Part shown: positions 8,853 through 23,382 of the stretch, one piece after another
Numbering within the stretch: the first letter of the stretch is position 1
Layout: each line of letters begins with the position of its first letter
Assembly (NCBI GenBank): GCA_046351555.1
Contig: JAXLYI010000018.1
Span: 124,001 to 188,000 of the forward strand
Reading direction: 5' to 3'
DNA length: 64,000 nucleotides
DNA from: CAISKJ01 sp046351555
Lineage (GTDB): Bacteria > Myxococcota_A > Polyangia > Polyangiales > Ga0077539
The notes under the pieces: generated by a model
What the model saw: only the letters and a program-made list of their open reading frames with translations
The model's database searches: none
What the model was told of the DNA's origin: nothing
Program-made: the position numbers and the translations under genes

Positions 8853-10151
8853 ATGGGCGTAGGGTCTCGGATGATGTTCCTGGTCGCCGCAATGGCGGCG
8901 GGCTGCGGGGAGTCCAACACGACACCGCAGTGCGTGCCCGGCTCGACGAGTGCTTGCCTCTGCGTGGGCGCGGGAAGTGGCGTGCAGGTGTGCGCTGCCT
9001 CCGGCACATTCGGCGCGTGCGTGTGCCCGGGGCAAGACGCGGGGCGGATGGCACTTTGCCCGGCGACGCGGCAGCGCCACAGGACGTCGCCGCGCCCCCT
9101 GACAACGCCACCCCTGCCGATACGACCGTGCCTCCTGATGGCGCGCAACTGGCCGATGCGATGCCGAGCGCGGACGCGACGCCTCCGTCGCCCGACGCGC
9201 CAGCCCCCATGGATGCGGTCGCACCGGACGCAGCCCCGCCCGCCGATGCGCCAGCACCGTCGGACGTACCGGACAGCGCGTCTCCACCCGACGCGGCTGG
9301 AGCATGCAGTTCGCTTCCGACGGGCCCGTTGGCAGTGCGGGCGCTCGATCCGATGACCATCGAAAGCTCCGAAGACATCGCGCTCGGGTTTACTCCTGCC
9401 GGCCTCCTCGCGATTGGTCGTGCGACATCGACCGGTGGCTACCTCCGGATCATTACGGTGGACGGGTTCTCCAGGGCTTTCACGACGGTCTCCCTGGGGC
9501 GGGTGGGGGACGTACGTTTCCTGTCGGACACTCAGGCGGTGATTGCCCCCGACCCGACTCGCAGTGGCGACGTGGACTTCACCGTCGTCGAACCGACGCG
9601 ACGCGTCCGCTCCGTGCCGATGCTCTTGAGCGTGCCGCGGATCGCGCTCGATCGCGAGGGAGGCATCTACTACACGAGCGGTGACCGGCTGTTTCGAACG
9701 ACCGCGACCGGCATCGGCCCCGGTGACTTTCTCACCGCCGGGATGACCTCGGCGACCGCGATGGTGATCAACGCCGATCGGTCGGCGCTCTTCTTCCTGC
9801 CCCTCGGCCCCCGCAGGCTTCTATCGCGTCGCGCTTCGCACGGAGGGGGGCAACGTCTTCGCGAGCGATCCGGCGCTGTACCTCCCGATCGCTGCGGTGG
9901 GCAACCCCGTCGGGCTCGCGATCGACGTGTGCGGCAACCTCTACACGGCAGACACCAGCACGAACATCCTCTGGCGCATCCCGGCCGGGCCGACGCCCGC
10001 GATGCCCGGGCCGCGGCCGACTGCGCTCTACAGCGGCCGGGTGGGGGCCCCCGTCTACGGTGCGGGGCCGTTCGATCCGACGAGGATCTACTGGATCGCC
10101 AATCTACGCGTGTACAGCGTGCCCACCGGCGCGATGGGCGTGCGGCAGTAG
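8853..10151 (+). pseudogene. Second lipoprotein copy, disrupted by two frameshifts
   Basis: Homologous along its whole length to the gene at 7288-8571, with the same signal peptide and lipobox (MGVGSRMMFLVAAMAAGC). One base is lost near 9041-9046, where the intact copy reads ggggccggac and this one ggggcggatg. Translation then leaves frame after VCPGQDAG. A second indel near 9803-9820, with five fewer bases than the other copy, returns the 3' part to the original frame. Conserved propeller sequence continues in each frame (IALDREGGIYYTSG, then GNLYTADTSTNILWRIP) to a shared MGVRQ end. An Arg in a conserved DVRGN motif has become Cys. Translation of a full protein would need both shifts corrected. 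Confidence 0.75.
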
Positions 10152-10348
10152 CCTGGCGGGACGCCGCGCTCGCGTTCAGTCACCCATGCGGGGTCGCGTC
10201 GGTGGCCGCCGCGCTCCTCGCTTGCCTCGCCCATCGGGTCGCTGCGTGGATCACATCCCGAGGAGGGGCCCGAGCGAGGCCGCACGGACCTCCGTGCGCG
10301 CGACCCGGGCGGGGACGAAGCGGGAATGGTGTATCTTCCAAGAGAACG

Positions 10349-10915
10349 ATGGTCGCCGCGAAGAAGAACCCCGTCTCGGTCGACGCCTACCTCGCGATGG
10401 AGCGCGCATCCGCGGAGCGCCACGTCCTGTGGGACGGCGAGGTCTTCGCGATGGCCGGGGCGCTGCCCGACCACAACACCATCACCGCCAACGTGCTCGC
10501 CGAGCTCCGCGCCCTGACGCGCCGCGGGCCGTGCCGGGTGTTCGCGTCGGACCAGAAGCTCTACGTCCCGCTGCGCAGGGGCTTCGTCTACGCCGACGCC
10601 AGCGTCGCCTGCGGCCCGCTCGACTTCTACGACGACACCCGCGACGTGATCTCCAACCCGACGGTGATTGTCGAGGTGCTCTCGGAGAGCACCGAGGCCT
10701 TCGACCGCGGCGAGAAGGCGATGGGCTACCGGGGCATTCCCACCCTGCGCGACCTCCTCTTCGTCTCGCAGACCGAGCGGTACGTCGAGCACCTCGTCCG
10801 CCAGGGCGACGGGTCGTGGTCGCTGCGGGAGTACCACGGCGACGCGCGCGTGCCGATCGCGGCTCTCGACGGCGCGCTCCCGCTGGAGGAGTTGTACCTG
10901 AAGGTGTTCGGGTAG
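10349..10915 (+). CDS. Uma2 family PD-(D/E)XK endonuclease-like protein
   Basis: 188 residues, matching the full length of the Uma2 (DUF820) family: VSVDAYLAMERASAERHVLWDGEVFAMAG near the start, DASVACGP (metal-binding Asp) near 88-95, PTVIVEVLSEST (Glu of the catalytic core) near 105-120, then YRGIPTLRDLLFVSQ. Such proteins have a restriction-endonuclease fold and occur in many copies in myxobacteria and cyanobacteria; their roles are mostly unknown. ATG at 10349 has only a weak aga-gaa site upstream. The upstream open frame belongs to the disrupted lipoprotein. Confidence 0.85.
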   Translation: MVAAKKNPVSVDAYLAMERASAERHVLWDGEVFAMAGALPDHNTITANVLAELRALTRRGPCRVFASDQKLYVPLRRGFVYADASVACGPLDFYDDTRDVISNPTVIVEVLSESTEAFDRGEKAMGYRGIPTLRDLLFVSQTERYVEHLVRQGDGSWSLREYHGDARVPIAALDGALPLEELYLKVFG

Positions 10916-10975
10916 GGCGAGGCGCCGCCGCCGCCCGTCGCCGTGTCGCGCTCCACGCGCGCCCCCGACCGCGGC

Positions 10976-11718
10976 TCACCCCCCGTTACGCAGCGCCGCC
11001 AGCAGTGCCTCCATCTCCGCCACGCGGGCGAGCGCCCGCTCCTTCTCCGCGCGCTCGCGCTCCTTCTCGGCGCGCTCGCGCAGGGCGAGCTCCCCCTCGG
11101 TGGGCCAGAGCCGCGCCCCCTCCGGGTCGTCGCTCAGGCGGAGGAGCAGCCCGCCGGCCGGCACCACCAGCCACGCGCCGAAGAAGGGGCTCCACGCGGG
11201 TCCGTCGCCCGCGTAGACGCGATGGAAGACGTCCCCCTCGTCGCGGCACCACACCTGGAGCACCTCGGGCCCGTCGTCGTCGTCGGGGCCCAGGCGCAGG
11301 GGGTCGAACACCCAGAACTCCCCGACGCCCGCGGCGGCGTGCTTGCGCGGGCCGGCGCGGTAGTCCTTGTCGGCGTTTCCTGCGCTCACCACCTCGAGGG
11401 CGACGCGGGGCGGGGCGTTGCCCGGCTCCCAGGTGCGGAGGCTGGTGAGGGCCTCGCGCGGGGTCGCGGGCGGCGGCTCGAGCAGGCAGACGTCGGGGTC
11501 GACGCCGATGCGCGCGTCGTCGGGGTTCCACCGGACGGCGAGGTTGCGGTGGATGCAGACGACGCGGCCGGCGCTCGCGGCCCACACCCGCCAGGTGGAG
11601 TCGACCGTCCGCGCGGCGTCGTCCTGGGCGCCGCTCTCAGGCACGGTCGCGTCCTCCAGCACCCAGCTCGGGTGCGTCCACGGGACCTCGTAGCGGATCG
11701 CGACGCGCGGTGGCACGC

Positions 11719-11722
<4 letters not shown>
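10976..11722 (-). CDS. Uma2-like protein with C-terminal coiled coil, coupled to UvrA
   Basis: 248 residues from GTG at 11722, whose GTGA overlaps the UvrA stop codon, implying translational coupling as the second gene of that operon. Residues about 70-170 carry Uma2-type motifs: RIGVDPDVCLLEPP (Asp), PRVALEVVSAGNADKDY (Glu) and GVGEFWVFDP. The last ~40 residues are a charged coiled coil (repeats of RERAEKE), common as an appendix in this family. Being coupled to a DNA-repair ATPase suggests, but does not prove, a DNA-related role. It is tail-to-tail with the Uma2 gene at 10349. Confidence 0.75.
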
Positions 11723-17031
<5,309 letters not shown>

Positions 17032-17076
17032 GGCGGGTCGCGCCGCGGTGGGATGACGGCACGGCGCGCCGCGTCG

Positions 17077-17138
17077 CTGTGGACAGAACAGCGGTCACGG
17101 GGGTGCTGATCTCCGCGGGGCGCTGTTCATACGTCCAG
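17077..17138. promoter_or_regulatory. Candidate LexA-like palindromes upstream of tandem uvrA
   Basis: Two imperfect SOS-box-like elements lie 46-107 bases upstream of the uvrA start. One is ctgt-N7-acag at 17077-17091. The other is ctgttcatacgtccag at 17123-17138, a CTG-N10-CAG arrangement. Bacterial LexA sites often have the form CTGT-N8-ACAG; neither element is a perfect match and local LexA specificity is unknown. Confidence 0.22.
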
Positions 17139-17222
17139 TGCCCGGGCGTGTCGAGGGGGTCGTGGGGGAGGGGACGTTCGCGGAGGTGCAAGCGCGTCGC
17201 GCGCCCGCTCGTTGGTAGGGAC

Positions 17223-17936
17223 ATGAGAACTCCCGCCCTCGCGATCGGCGCCCTGCTCACGTTGTTCACGGGGTGCGCCCCGTGGTCGCGCGGCGTCCTC
17301 GGGCCGGGGCACGGGTACGCGCTCGGGCTCTGGCGCGGCGGGGAGTTCCGGCTCCTCGATTTCCGCACGCCTTCGGGCGCGCTCCAGACGGCGACCGAGC
17401 AGCAGGCGCGCGAGCGCTGGCACCTCGACGGGCAGTGGATGGTGGCGGAGTACCGCGCGGCGTCACCGCCGAACGGGTCGACCGTCCTCGTCACCGACCT
17501 CCGCGCGATCGACGGGCGCGGTGAGGTCGCGGACCTCGACGGGGTGATCGCCGCCGTGCGCCGGGCCGACCTCGCGTTTCTCGCCGGGCGGGAGGCCGAG
17601 GCACGGGCGCAGGTCGCGAGCCCGGGATCGGACCGCATCGAGTTGGGCGAGGGCGCTTCTTCGCTCGCCGCGCGGTCCGACGTCGTGGGCGTGGAACTCG
17701 CTGGCGCCGAGCTGACGATCTCCACGACGGCGGCGCTGGTCGTTCAGGCGATGCGGACGCCGTGCACCGGCGCGCCGCAGCCCCCCGCGCTCACCGATGT
17801 CGATGGGCTCAGGTGGGCGCGTGCGCACCGGGTCCGCCTCGACGGGACGACGCTCGGTGTGACCACGACGGGGCCCACGCGGGTCGGGCTCTACTGCGAC
17901 CCGCGCGTCGCCGAGGCCGCTTCCTCCAGGCGATAG
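17223..17936 (+). CDS. Putative lipoprotein of unknown function
   Basis: 237 residues. The signal peptide MRTPALAIGALLTLFTGC has a lipobox-like FTGC. The rest is a soluble domain without recognised motifs; a central segment is charged and helical (DLAFLAGREAEARAQV), and the C-terminal part is beta-rich (ELTISTTAALVV). The ATG at 17223 is chosen because it places the signal peptide at the N-terminus; a longer in-frame GTG version would bury it. Divergent from the tandem uvrA gene. Confidence 0.65.
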   Translation: MRTPALAIGALLTLFTGCAPWSRGVLGPGHGYALGLWRGGEFRLLDFRTPSGALQTATEQQARERWHLDGQWMVAEYRAASPPNGSTVLVTDLRAIDGRGEVADLDGVIAAVRRADLAFLAGREAEARAQVASPGSDRIELGEGASSLAARSDVVGVELAGAELTISTTAALVVQAMRTPCTGAPQPPALTDVDGLRWARAHRVRLDGTTLGVTTTGPTRVGLYCDPRVAEAASSRR

Positions 17937-18027
17937 GGGTGCGGCCGGCGGGGCGTTGAGAGCGCGCCGCGGCCGAGCGATCGTTCGCCTCTTCCACGTG
18001 ACCCGCCCTTCGTGCCACCTCTTCTTC

Positions 18028-19689
18028 ATGCGCTCGCTCTCGTTCGCTCTCCTCCTCGCCGCGTGCGGGACCTCGCCCGCCGTGACCCCCGACGCCTCGG
18101 TCGATGTTGTCCCCGACGTCGCGCCCGACGTCGCGCCCGACGTCGCGCCCGAGAGCCCCGACGCCGCGCCGACGCCCGCCATGGCGATGACCGCGAGCGG
18201 CCCCCTCCGCGGCGTCGTGGAGGACGGCGTCGCGCGCTACCTCGGCGTCCCCTACGTGGCGCCTCCGGTGGGCCCGCTCCGCTGGCGCGCGCCCGCGCCG
18301 CACCCGCCCTGGACCGAGCCCCGCGACGCGACGCGCAAGGGGCCCGCGTGTCCGCAGGCGCCCGGCACGCTCCTCGGCACCGCCCAGACGGCCGAGGACT
18401 GCCTCACGCTCAACGTGTGGGCGCCGTCCGCCCCGTCCGCGACGCGCCGGCCGGTGATGGTGTTCATCCACGGCGGCGGCTTCGTCGGCGGGCACGCGTC
18501 GGGGCCCGACTACGACGGCCAGCGCCTCGCCGCGCGGGGCGTCGTGGTGGTGACCTTCAACTACCGCCTCGGGCAGCTCGGCTTCCTCGCGCACCCTTCG
18601 CTCTCCGCGGAGGCCGGGGCCGACGGCGTGTCGGGCAACTACGGCTTCCTCGACCAGCAGGCCGCGCTCCGGTGGGTGCGCGACAACATCGCGTCCTTCG
18701 GTGGTGACCCCGGTGCCGTCACCCTCTTCGGCGAGAGCGCGGGCTCGATGGCCGTCTCGCTCCACCTCCTCGCGCCGGGCTCGCGGGGCCTCGTCCACCG
18801 CGCCATCCTGGAGAGCGGCGTGAGCACCGTGATGCTCACCCCGATGCGCGAGGAGGACGCCCGCCCGCCGCTGGAGAGCGCGTACTCCCTCGGCCGCCGC
18901 TTCGTCACGGGCATCGGCTGCGAGGCGGCGGCGGACGTGCCCGCGTGCCTGCGCGCGAAGAGCGCCGCGGAGGTGCTCGCGGTGCTGCGATCGTCGGCCG
19001 AGCTCGTTCGCTTCGAGGCGCGCTTCCAGCCCAACGTCGACGGCCGGGTGCTCCCCGAGACGCCGTGGACGGCCTTCCACGCGGGGCGCTTCGCGCAGGT
19101 TCCCATCGTGATCGGAACCAACCGCGACGAGGGGACCATCTTCACCTTCACGTCCCCCATCGCCGACGCGGCGGCGTACCGCGCGGCCGTGGAGCGCCTC
19201 GTGCCGGGCCACGGCGACGAGGTGCTCACGCGGCTCTACCCGCCCGCGATGTACCCGAACGTCAACGCGGCCTTCAACGCCTTCATCGCCGACGCGGCCT
19301 TCATCTGCCCGTCGCGCGACCTCGCGCGGCGGTACGCGGCGGCGGGGCAGCCGGTGTTCGTCTACCACTTCACGCAGGAGACCGCGATCGGCGGGCAGCT
19401 CGGGCTCGGGGTGTTCCACGCGGCGGAGCTGCCCTACGTCTTCGGCAACTGGTCGGGGCTCTTCCGCTACCGCGAGAGCGACGGCCCGGTGGTCGACCTC
19501 ACGCAGGGCTACTGGACCCGCTTCGCCCTCACCGCCGACCCCAACGGCGCGGGCGCGACGCCGTGGCCCCGCTACACCGAGGCGGCCGACCCCCACCTCG
19601 ACATCGGCGCCGTGGCCCGCGCCGACGCCGGGCTCCGCCGCGCCGCGTGCGACGTGATCACGGCGTGGCTCGAGCCGCCCGCGCGCTGA
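18028..19689 (+). CDS. Type-B carboxylesterase lipoprotein
   Basis: 553 residues. A lipoprotein signal (MRSLSFALLLAACG) is followed by a short Val-Ala-Pro-Asp repeat spacer of about 30 residues. The alpha/beta-hydrolase domain starts with GPLRGVVEDGVARYLGVPY, the type-B carboxylesterase entry motif. It contains the oxyanion HGGGF, the nucleophile elbow GESAGS near 234-239, an acidic residue in NRDEGTIF near 368 and the His in FHAAELPYVFG near 464. The triad looks complete. It probably hydrolyses carboxylic esters at the cell surface; the substrate cannot be read from sequence. It converges on the TPR membrane protein gene, seven bases between stops. Confidence 0.88.
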   Translation: MRSLSFALLLAACGTSPAVTPDASVDVVPDVAPDVAPDVAPESPDAAPTPAMAMTASGPLRGVVEDGVARYLGVPYVAPPVGPLRWRAPAPHPPWTEPRDATRKGPACPQAPGTLLGTAQTAEDCLTLNVWAPSAPSATRRPVMVFIHGGGFVGGHASGPDYDGQRLAARGVVVVTFNYRLGQLGFLAHPSLSAEAGADGVSGNYGFLDQQAALRWVRDNIASFGGDPGAVTLFGESAGSMAVSLHLLAPGSRGLVHRAILESGVSTVMLTPMREEDARPPLESAYSLGRRFVTGIGCEAAADVPACLRAKSAAEVLAVLRSSAELVRFEARFQPNVDGRVLPETPWTAFHAGRFAQVPIVIGTNRDEGTIFTFTSPIADAAAYRAAVERLVPGHGDEVLTRLYPPAMYPNVNAAFNAFIADAAFICPSRDLARRYAAAGQPVFVYHFTQETAIGGQLGLGVFHAAELPYVFGNWSGLFRYRESDGPVVDLTQGYWTRFALTADPNGAGATPWPRYTEAADPHLDIGAVARADAGLRRAACDVITAWLEPPAR

Positions 19690-19696
19690 GCCTTCG

Positions 19697-20716
19697 TCAG
19701 AACTGCCCTGCGTAGCCCACCGACGCGCCGCCGGGCGAGAGCGATACTCGCACCGCGGGCGCGCGCGACGGCGCCGTCAGGAAGAGCGCCGCGCCCGCGG
19801 CCGCGAGCAGCCCGCCGCCCACGAAGGCGGCCCACTGCACGGCCTGGAGCGTCTCCATCGTGCCGAAGCGGTCGACGCACGACGCGTTGGACGGGGGGAG
19901 GTCGACGCAGCGGTCGCTCTCGTACGAGCTCGAGGTGTTGGCGAACAGCGCCGTCGCCACCACGCCGCCGACGAGCGCCGCGCCCCCCGCGACGAGGCCC
20001 GCGACGCCGAGCGTCCGCCGCACGTTCGCGGGCGCCGGCGGCGGGTCGATGCGCGCCGGGTCGACGCGCGGCGGGTCGACGTGCGGCGCGACCACGAGCG
20101 CCGGTGAGGCCGTGGCCGCGGGTGCGGGGAGCTCGACCTCCGCCGCGCCTCCCCCGGCGATGGTCACGGTCTGCGTCCAAGGCGCGCCCCCGCGCGACGT
20201 CGCGCTCACGACGACGTCCCCCGCCTCGACGAGCTGCGGCGCGCCGTAGCGGGCGGGGATCAGCACCGCCCCCGCGACCCGCACCACGAGGTCGGGCGGC
20301 GCGCCGGCGGGAACGCGCACGGTCACCCGCGCGACGTGCGACGCCATCCCCGCGCGGATCGACTCGCACTCCGCGCGGAGCGCGCCGCGGTTGGCGGCGG
20401 TGGTCTGGGTGTCGCGCTCCACCTCGCGGAGGCAGTCCCCGGCGCTCTCCAGCGCGGCGACGTGGCGGCCGGCGTCGACGAGGATGCGCGCGGTGACGAG
20501 GCGGGTGCCCGCGGTGGGCCCGATGCGCTCGGCGCGCTCGACGAGATGGAGGGCCTCTTCGAAGCGCCCCGCCCGCTGCGCGGCCTGCGCGCGGGTGACG
20601 AGGTCGGCGCGCGCGGCCCGCTCGGCGTCGGTGAGCGACTGCGCGCCCGCGCCCGCCGCGGCGAGGCACAGCGCGAGCGGGAGCGCGAGGCGCGCGGCGA
20701 CGGGGGGGCGTCTCAT
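19697..20716 (-). CDS. Secreted TPR/PEGA-like membrane protein
   Basis: 339 residues. After a signal peptide ending near AGAGAQ come helical repeats (RAQAAQRAGRFEEALHLVERAE) like TPRs. A beta-rich PEGA-like segment around residues 125-185 has VRVPAGAPPDLVVRVAG. A Pro-Asp linker follows, then two transmembrane helices at about 230-255 and 292-315, flanking a loop with two cysteines. This architecture is common in myxobacterial genomes next to Ser/Thr kinases, and its role is unknown. It lies 39 bases downstream of the kinase gene at 20756-21949 and is probably in the same operon. The edge gene at 63381 has the same end architecture. Confidence 0.7.
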   Translation of the reverse strand: MRRPPVAARLALPLALCLAAAGAGAQSLTDAERAARADLVTRAQAAQRAGRFEEALHLVERAERIGPTAGTRLVTARILVDAGRHVAALESAGDCLREVERDTQTTAANRGALRAECESIRAGMASHVARVTVRVPAGAPPDLVVRVAGAVLIPARYGAPQLVEAGDVVVSATSRGGAPWTQTVTIAGGGAAEVELPAPAATASPALVVAPHVDPPRVDPARIDPPPAPANVRRTLGVAGLVAGGAALVGGVVATALFANTSSSYESDRCVDLPPSNASCVDRFGTMETLQAVQWAAFVGGGLLAAAGAALFLTAPSRAPAVRVSLSPGGASVGYAGQF

Positions 20717-20755
20717 CGGGGCGACGGTACCGTCACGCGCGCCGCGATGCCACCG

Positions 20756-21949
20756 TCAGGGGCGCCCGGCGCGGCCGACCGCGTGGCCCACCAGCGCGGC
20801 CACCACCACGAGGACGACGGCCCCCACCACGAGCACCCACAGCGGCACCTCGCGCGTCTTCCGCGGGGTCCGTGCGGGCGCGCTCGCGCGGCGGACGAGG
20901 GTCGGCGGGTCGGTCGGCGGCGGGCGGACGAGGGTCGGCGGGTCCGCGGGGGAGGGCGGGTCGCCGAGCGTGGGCGTGTCCTCGTGGAGCAGGGTCGGCG
21001 CGTCGTCGGCGGCGACGGCGGCGTCGGCCAGCGGGCTCACGAGGTTGCGCTCGGTGGTGTCGAAATCCACCGGCGCGCGCGCCCCGTCGGACCACGCGCG
21101 GGTTTCGAGCAGTGCCTCCACCGCGCGCTGGATCGTCGGGAAGCGCTTCGAACGGTCGCGCTCGACGCACCGGTGGATGACCGCCGCGAGGTCGGCCGGC
21201 ACGTCGACGCCGTGGGAGGTGACCGGCGGCACCGGCGCGTGGAGAACCTCGGCCATCACCTCGGCGACCGAGCCCCCGCGGAAGGGGACGACGCCCGTCA
21301 CGCACTCGTAGAGCACCACACCAATCGACCACACGTCGGTCTGCGCGTCGACGCCGGCCGAGCCGCGCACCTGCTCGGGGGACATGTACTCCGGCGACCC
21401 GACGACGACGCCCGCGGCGGTGAGGGCGGTGAGGTCGCCGTCCTCGCGCACCTTCGCGATGCCGAAATCGATGAGCTTCGGCGTCACGGCGCCGCCGGGG
21501 CCCTGGCAGAGGAAGATGTTCGAAGGCTTGAGGTCGCGGTGGACGACGCCGCGGCGGTGGGCGCCGACGAGGGCTCCCATCACCGGCACGATCGTGGCGA
21601 CGGCTGACCGCGCGTCCATGCGGCAGCCCGGCAGCGAATCGAGGTGCGCCGAGAGCGGCCGCCCGACGAGGAGCTCCTGCACGATGAAGGGCACGGCGCC
21701 CGAGTCGTCCATGTCGAGGTCGTACACCTCCACGATGTTGCGGTGGCCGACGCGCGCCGCGGTCCGCGCCTCGCGGAGGAAGCGCGCCCGGGCCGTCCGG
21801 TCGGCGAGGAGGTCGGGGTGGAGGAGCTTCACCGCGAGGCGCGCGCCGGTCTGGACGTTCTCCGCCTCGTAGACGGTGCCCATGCCCCCGGCGCCGAGCG
21901 GCCGCACGATGCGGTACTTGCGGCAGAGCACGTCCCCCGGCGCGGTCAT
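20756..21949 (-). CDS. Membrane-anchored Ser/Thr protein kinase
   Basis: 397 residues. A Hanks-type kinase domain occupies residues about 11-280: GAGGMGTVYEA glycine loop near 20, the lysine in LAVKLLHP near 40, catalytic HRDLKPSN near 135, DFGIAKV near 160 and the APE-equivalent SPEYMSPEQVRG. After a Pro-rich linker, a single transmembrane helix near 373-392 is followed by only a few residues, so there is no extracellular sensor. All catalytic residues are present. The gene begins 22 bases after the stop of a second kinase gene, so the two are probably co-transcribed. Confidence 0.9.
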   Translation of the reverse strand: MTAPGDVLCRKYRIVRPLGAGGMGTVYEAENVQTGARLAVKLLHPDLLADRTARARFLREARTAARVGHRNIVEVYDLDMDDSGAVPFIVQELLVGRPLSAHLDSLPGCRMDARSAVATIVPVMGALVGAHRRGVVHRDLKPSNIFLCQGPGGAVTPKLIDFGIAKVREDGDLTALTAAGVVVGSPEYMSPEQVRGSAGVDAQTDVWSIGVVLYECVTGVVPFRGGSVAEVMAEVLHAPVPPVTSHGVDVPADLAAVIHRCVERDRSKRFPTIQRAVEALLETRAWSDGARAPVDFDTTERNLVSPLADAAVAADDAPTLLHEDTPTLGDPPSPADPPTLVRPPPTDPPTLVRRASAPARTPRKTREVPLWVLVVGAVVLVVVAALVGHAVGRAGRP

Positions 21950-21971
21950 CGTCGCGTGGCCCCCACCGGAC

Positions 21972-23318
21972 TCAGTAGGCCACGTTGGCGACGGGGGCGG
22001 TCGCGGCGGGTGACGCGTGCGGCGGCGTGCGGCGGCCGTGTCGGACGACGTTCGAATGGCGCGTGGGCGTGCGCGCGGCGACGGCTGTTGGTGCCACCGG
22101 CGGGGGCGGCGTCACCGCGGCGGGCGGCGCGACATGGGCGGGCGCGGCGACGGCGGTGGGGGCGAGGACGGCGGGCGGGCGTGGCGGCACGGGCGACGCG
22201 GCGGCGGTGACGGCGGTGACGGCGGCGCGCGGCGCGGTGCGCCCGGAGCGGTACCCGGCGAAGGCCGCGACGAGGGCGAGGCTCACGGCCGCGGCCACGA
22301 TGAGCGAGCGGGCGCGGGGCGGGGCGGGGTCGACGTCGGTGTCGACCACCTGCGGGTCGACGGTGGGGAAGTCGGGCGGCCCGGCCTTCGGCGACGAGGC
22401 GCGCTCGGGCAGCGAGGCGCGCGGCGGCGGGTCGACGTGGACGCCGAGGGCGCCGAGGCACGCGCGCGCGGCCTCCCAGAAGGCCTCCATCGACGGGTAG
22501 CGGCGGTCGGGGTCGGTCTGGAGCGCGCCGTCGACGAGGGCCGCCACGGGCGCCGGGAGCTCCGGCGCCCACGTCGTGACCGGGGCGGGCGGGTGCGTGA
22601 TGATGCTCGCCATCACGATCGTGGCGGTCTCGCCCTCGTACGGGAGGCGCTTCGTGAGCGCGTAGTAGAGCACGACGCCGAGCGACCACACGTCCGAGCG
22701 CTGGTCGACGGCGCGGCGGCCGCGGGCCTGCTCGGGGGACATGTAGTGCGGCGTGCCGAGCACCTGCGCGGGGCGGGTGTGCTGCGCGCTGCGGCCGTCC
22801 TCGTCGGTCACCTTCGCGATGCCGAAGTCGATCACCTTCGGCACGACGCCCTCGGGCGTCTCGTGGAGGAAGATGTTCTCGGGCTTGAGGTCGCGGTGGA
22901 CGACGCCGCGCGCGTGGGCGTAGGCGAGGGCGCGCATCACGGGCATCAGCCGCTCGACGGCCTCGCGCGGCGCGAGGGGCCCCTCGGCCTGGACGTAGCG
23001 CTTGAGGTCGCGCCCGTGGAGGTACTCCTGCACGAGGTAGAGCGCGCCGGAGGCGTCGTCCTGGCCGAAGTCGAGCACGCCGACGATGTTGGCGTGGCGC
23101 ACCGCAGCGGCCGCGCGGGCCTCCTGGAGGAAGCGCGCGGCGAGCTTCGAGGTCGCGGCCCCCTCGCCGTGCAGCACCTTGATCGCGACCGGGGCCATCA
23201 GCACGACGTTGGTGGCGGCGTACACCGTCCCCATCCCGCCGCGCCCGAGCTCGCGGTCGAGGCGGTACTTCCCGGCGATCACGGCGCCCGGCGCGAAGGT
23301 GACGTCCGGCGTGTCCAT
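21972..23318 (-). CDS. Membrane-anchored Ser/Thr protein kinase with Pro-rich tail
   Basis: 448 residues. The kinase domain near 18-285 shows GRGGMGTVYAA, VAIKVLHG, HRDLKPEN near 138, DFGIAKV and TPHYMSPEQARG, all consistent with activity. A transmembrane helix lies near 335-355. The last ~90 residues are Pro/Ala/Val-rich with no recognised domain and would lie outside the cytoplasmic membrane. First gene of a probable three-gene minus-strand operon with another kinase and a TPR membrane protein. Confidence 0.9.
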   Translation of the reverse strand: MDTPDVTFAPGAVIAGKYRLDRELGRGGMGTVYAATNVVLMAPVAIKVLHGEGAATSKLAARFLQEARAAAAVRHANIVGVLDFGQDDASGALYLVQEYLHGRDLKRYVQAEGPLAPREAVERLMPVMRALAYAHARGVVHRDLKPENIFLHETPEGVVPKVIDFGIAKVTDEDGRSAQHTRPAQVLGTPHYMSPEQARGRRAVDQRSDVWSLGVVLYYALTKRLPYEGETATIVMASIITHPPAPVTTWAPELPAPVAALVDGALQTDPDRRYPSMEAFWEAARACLGALGVHVDPPPRASLPERASSPKAGPPDFPTVDPQVVDTDVDPAPPRARSLIVAAAVSLALVAAFAGYRSGRTAPRAAVTAVTAAASPVPPRPPAVLAPTAVAAPAHVAPPAAVTPPPPVAPTAVAARTPTRHSNVVRHGRRTPPHASPAATAPVANVAY

Positions 23319-23382
23319 CGGAGAAACCGCCGGCGACCCTAGCGGGAAGCGCCCGCGAGGGCAATGCCCTCCGGCGCGCTTG

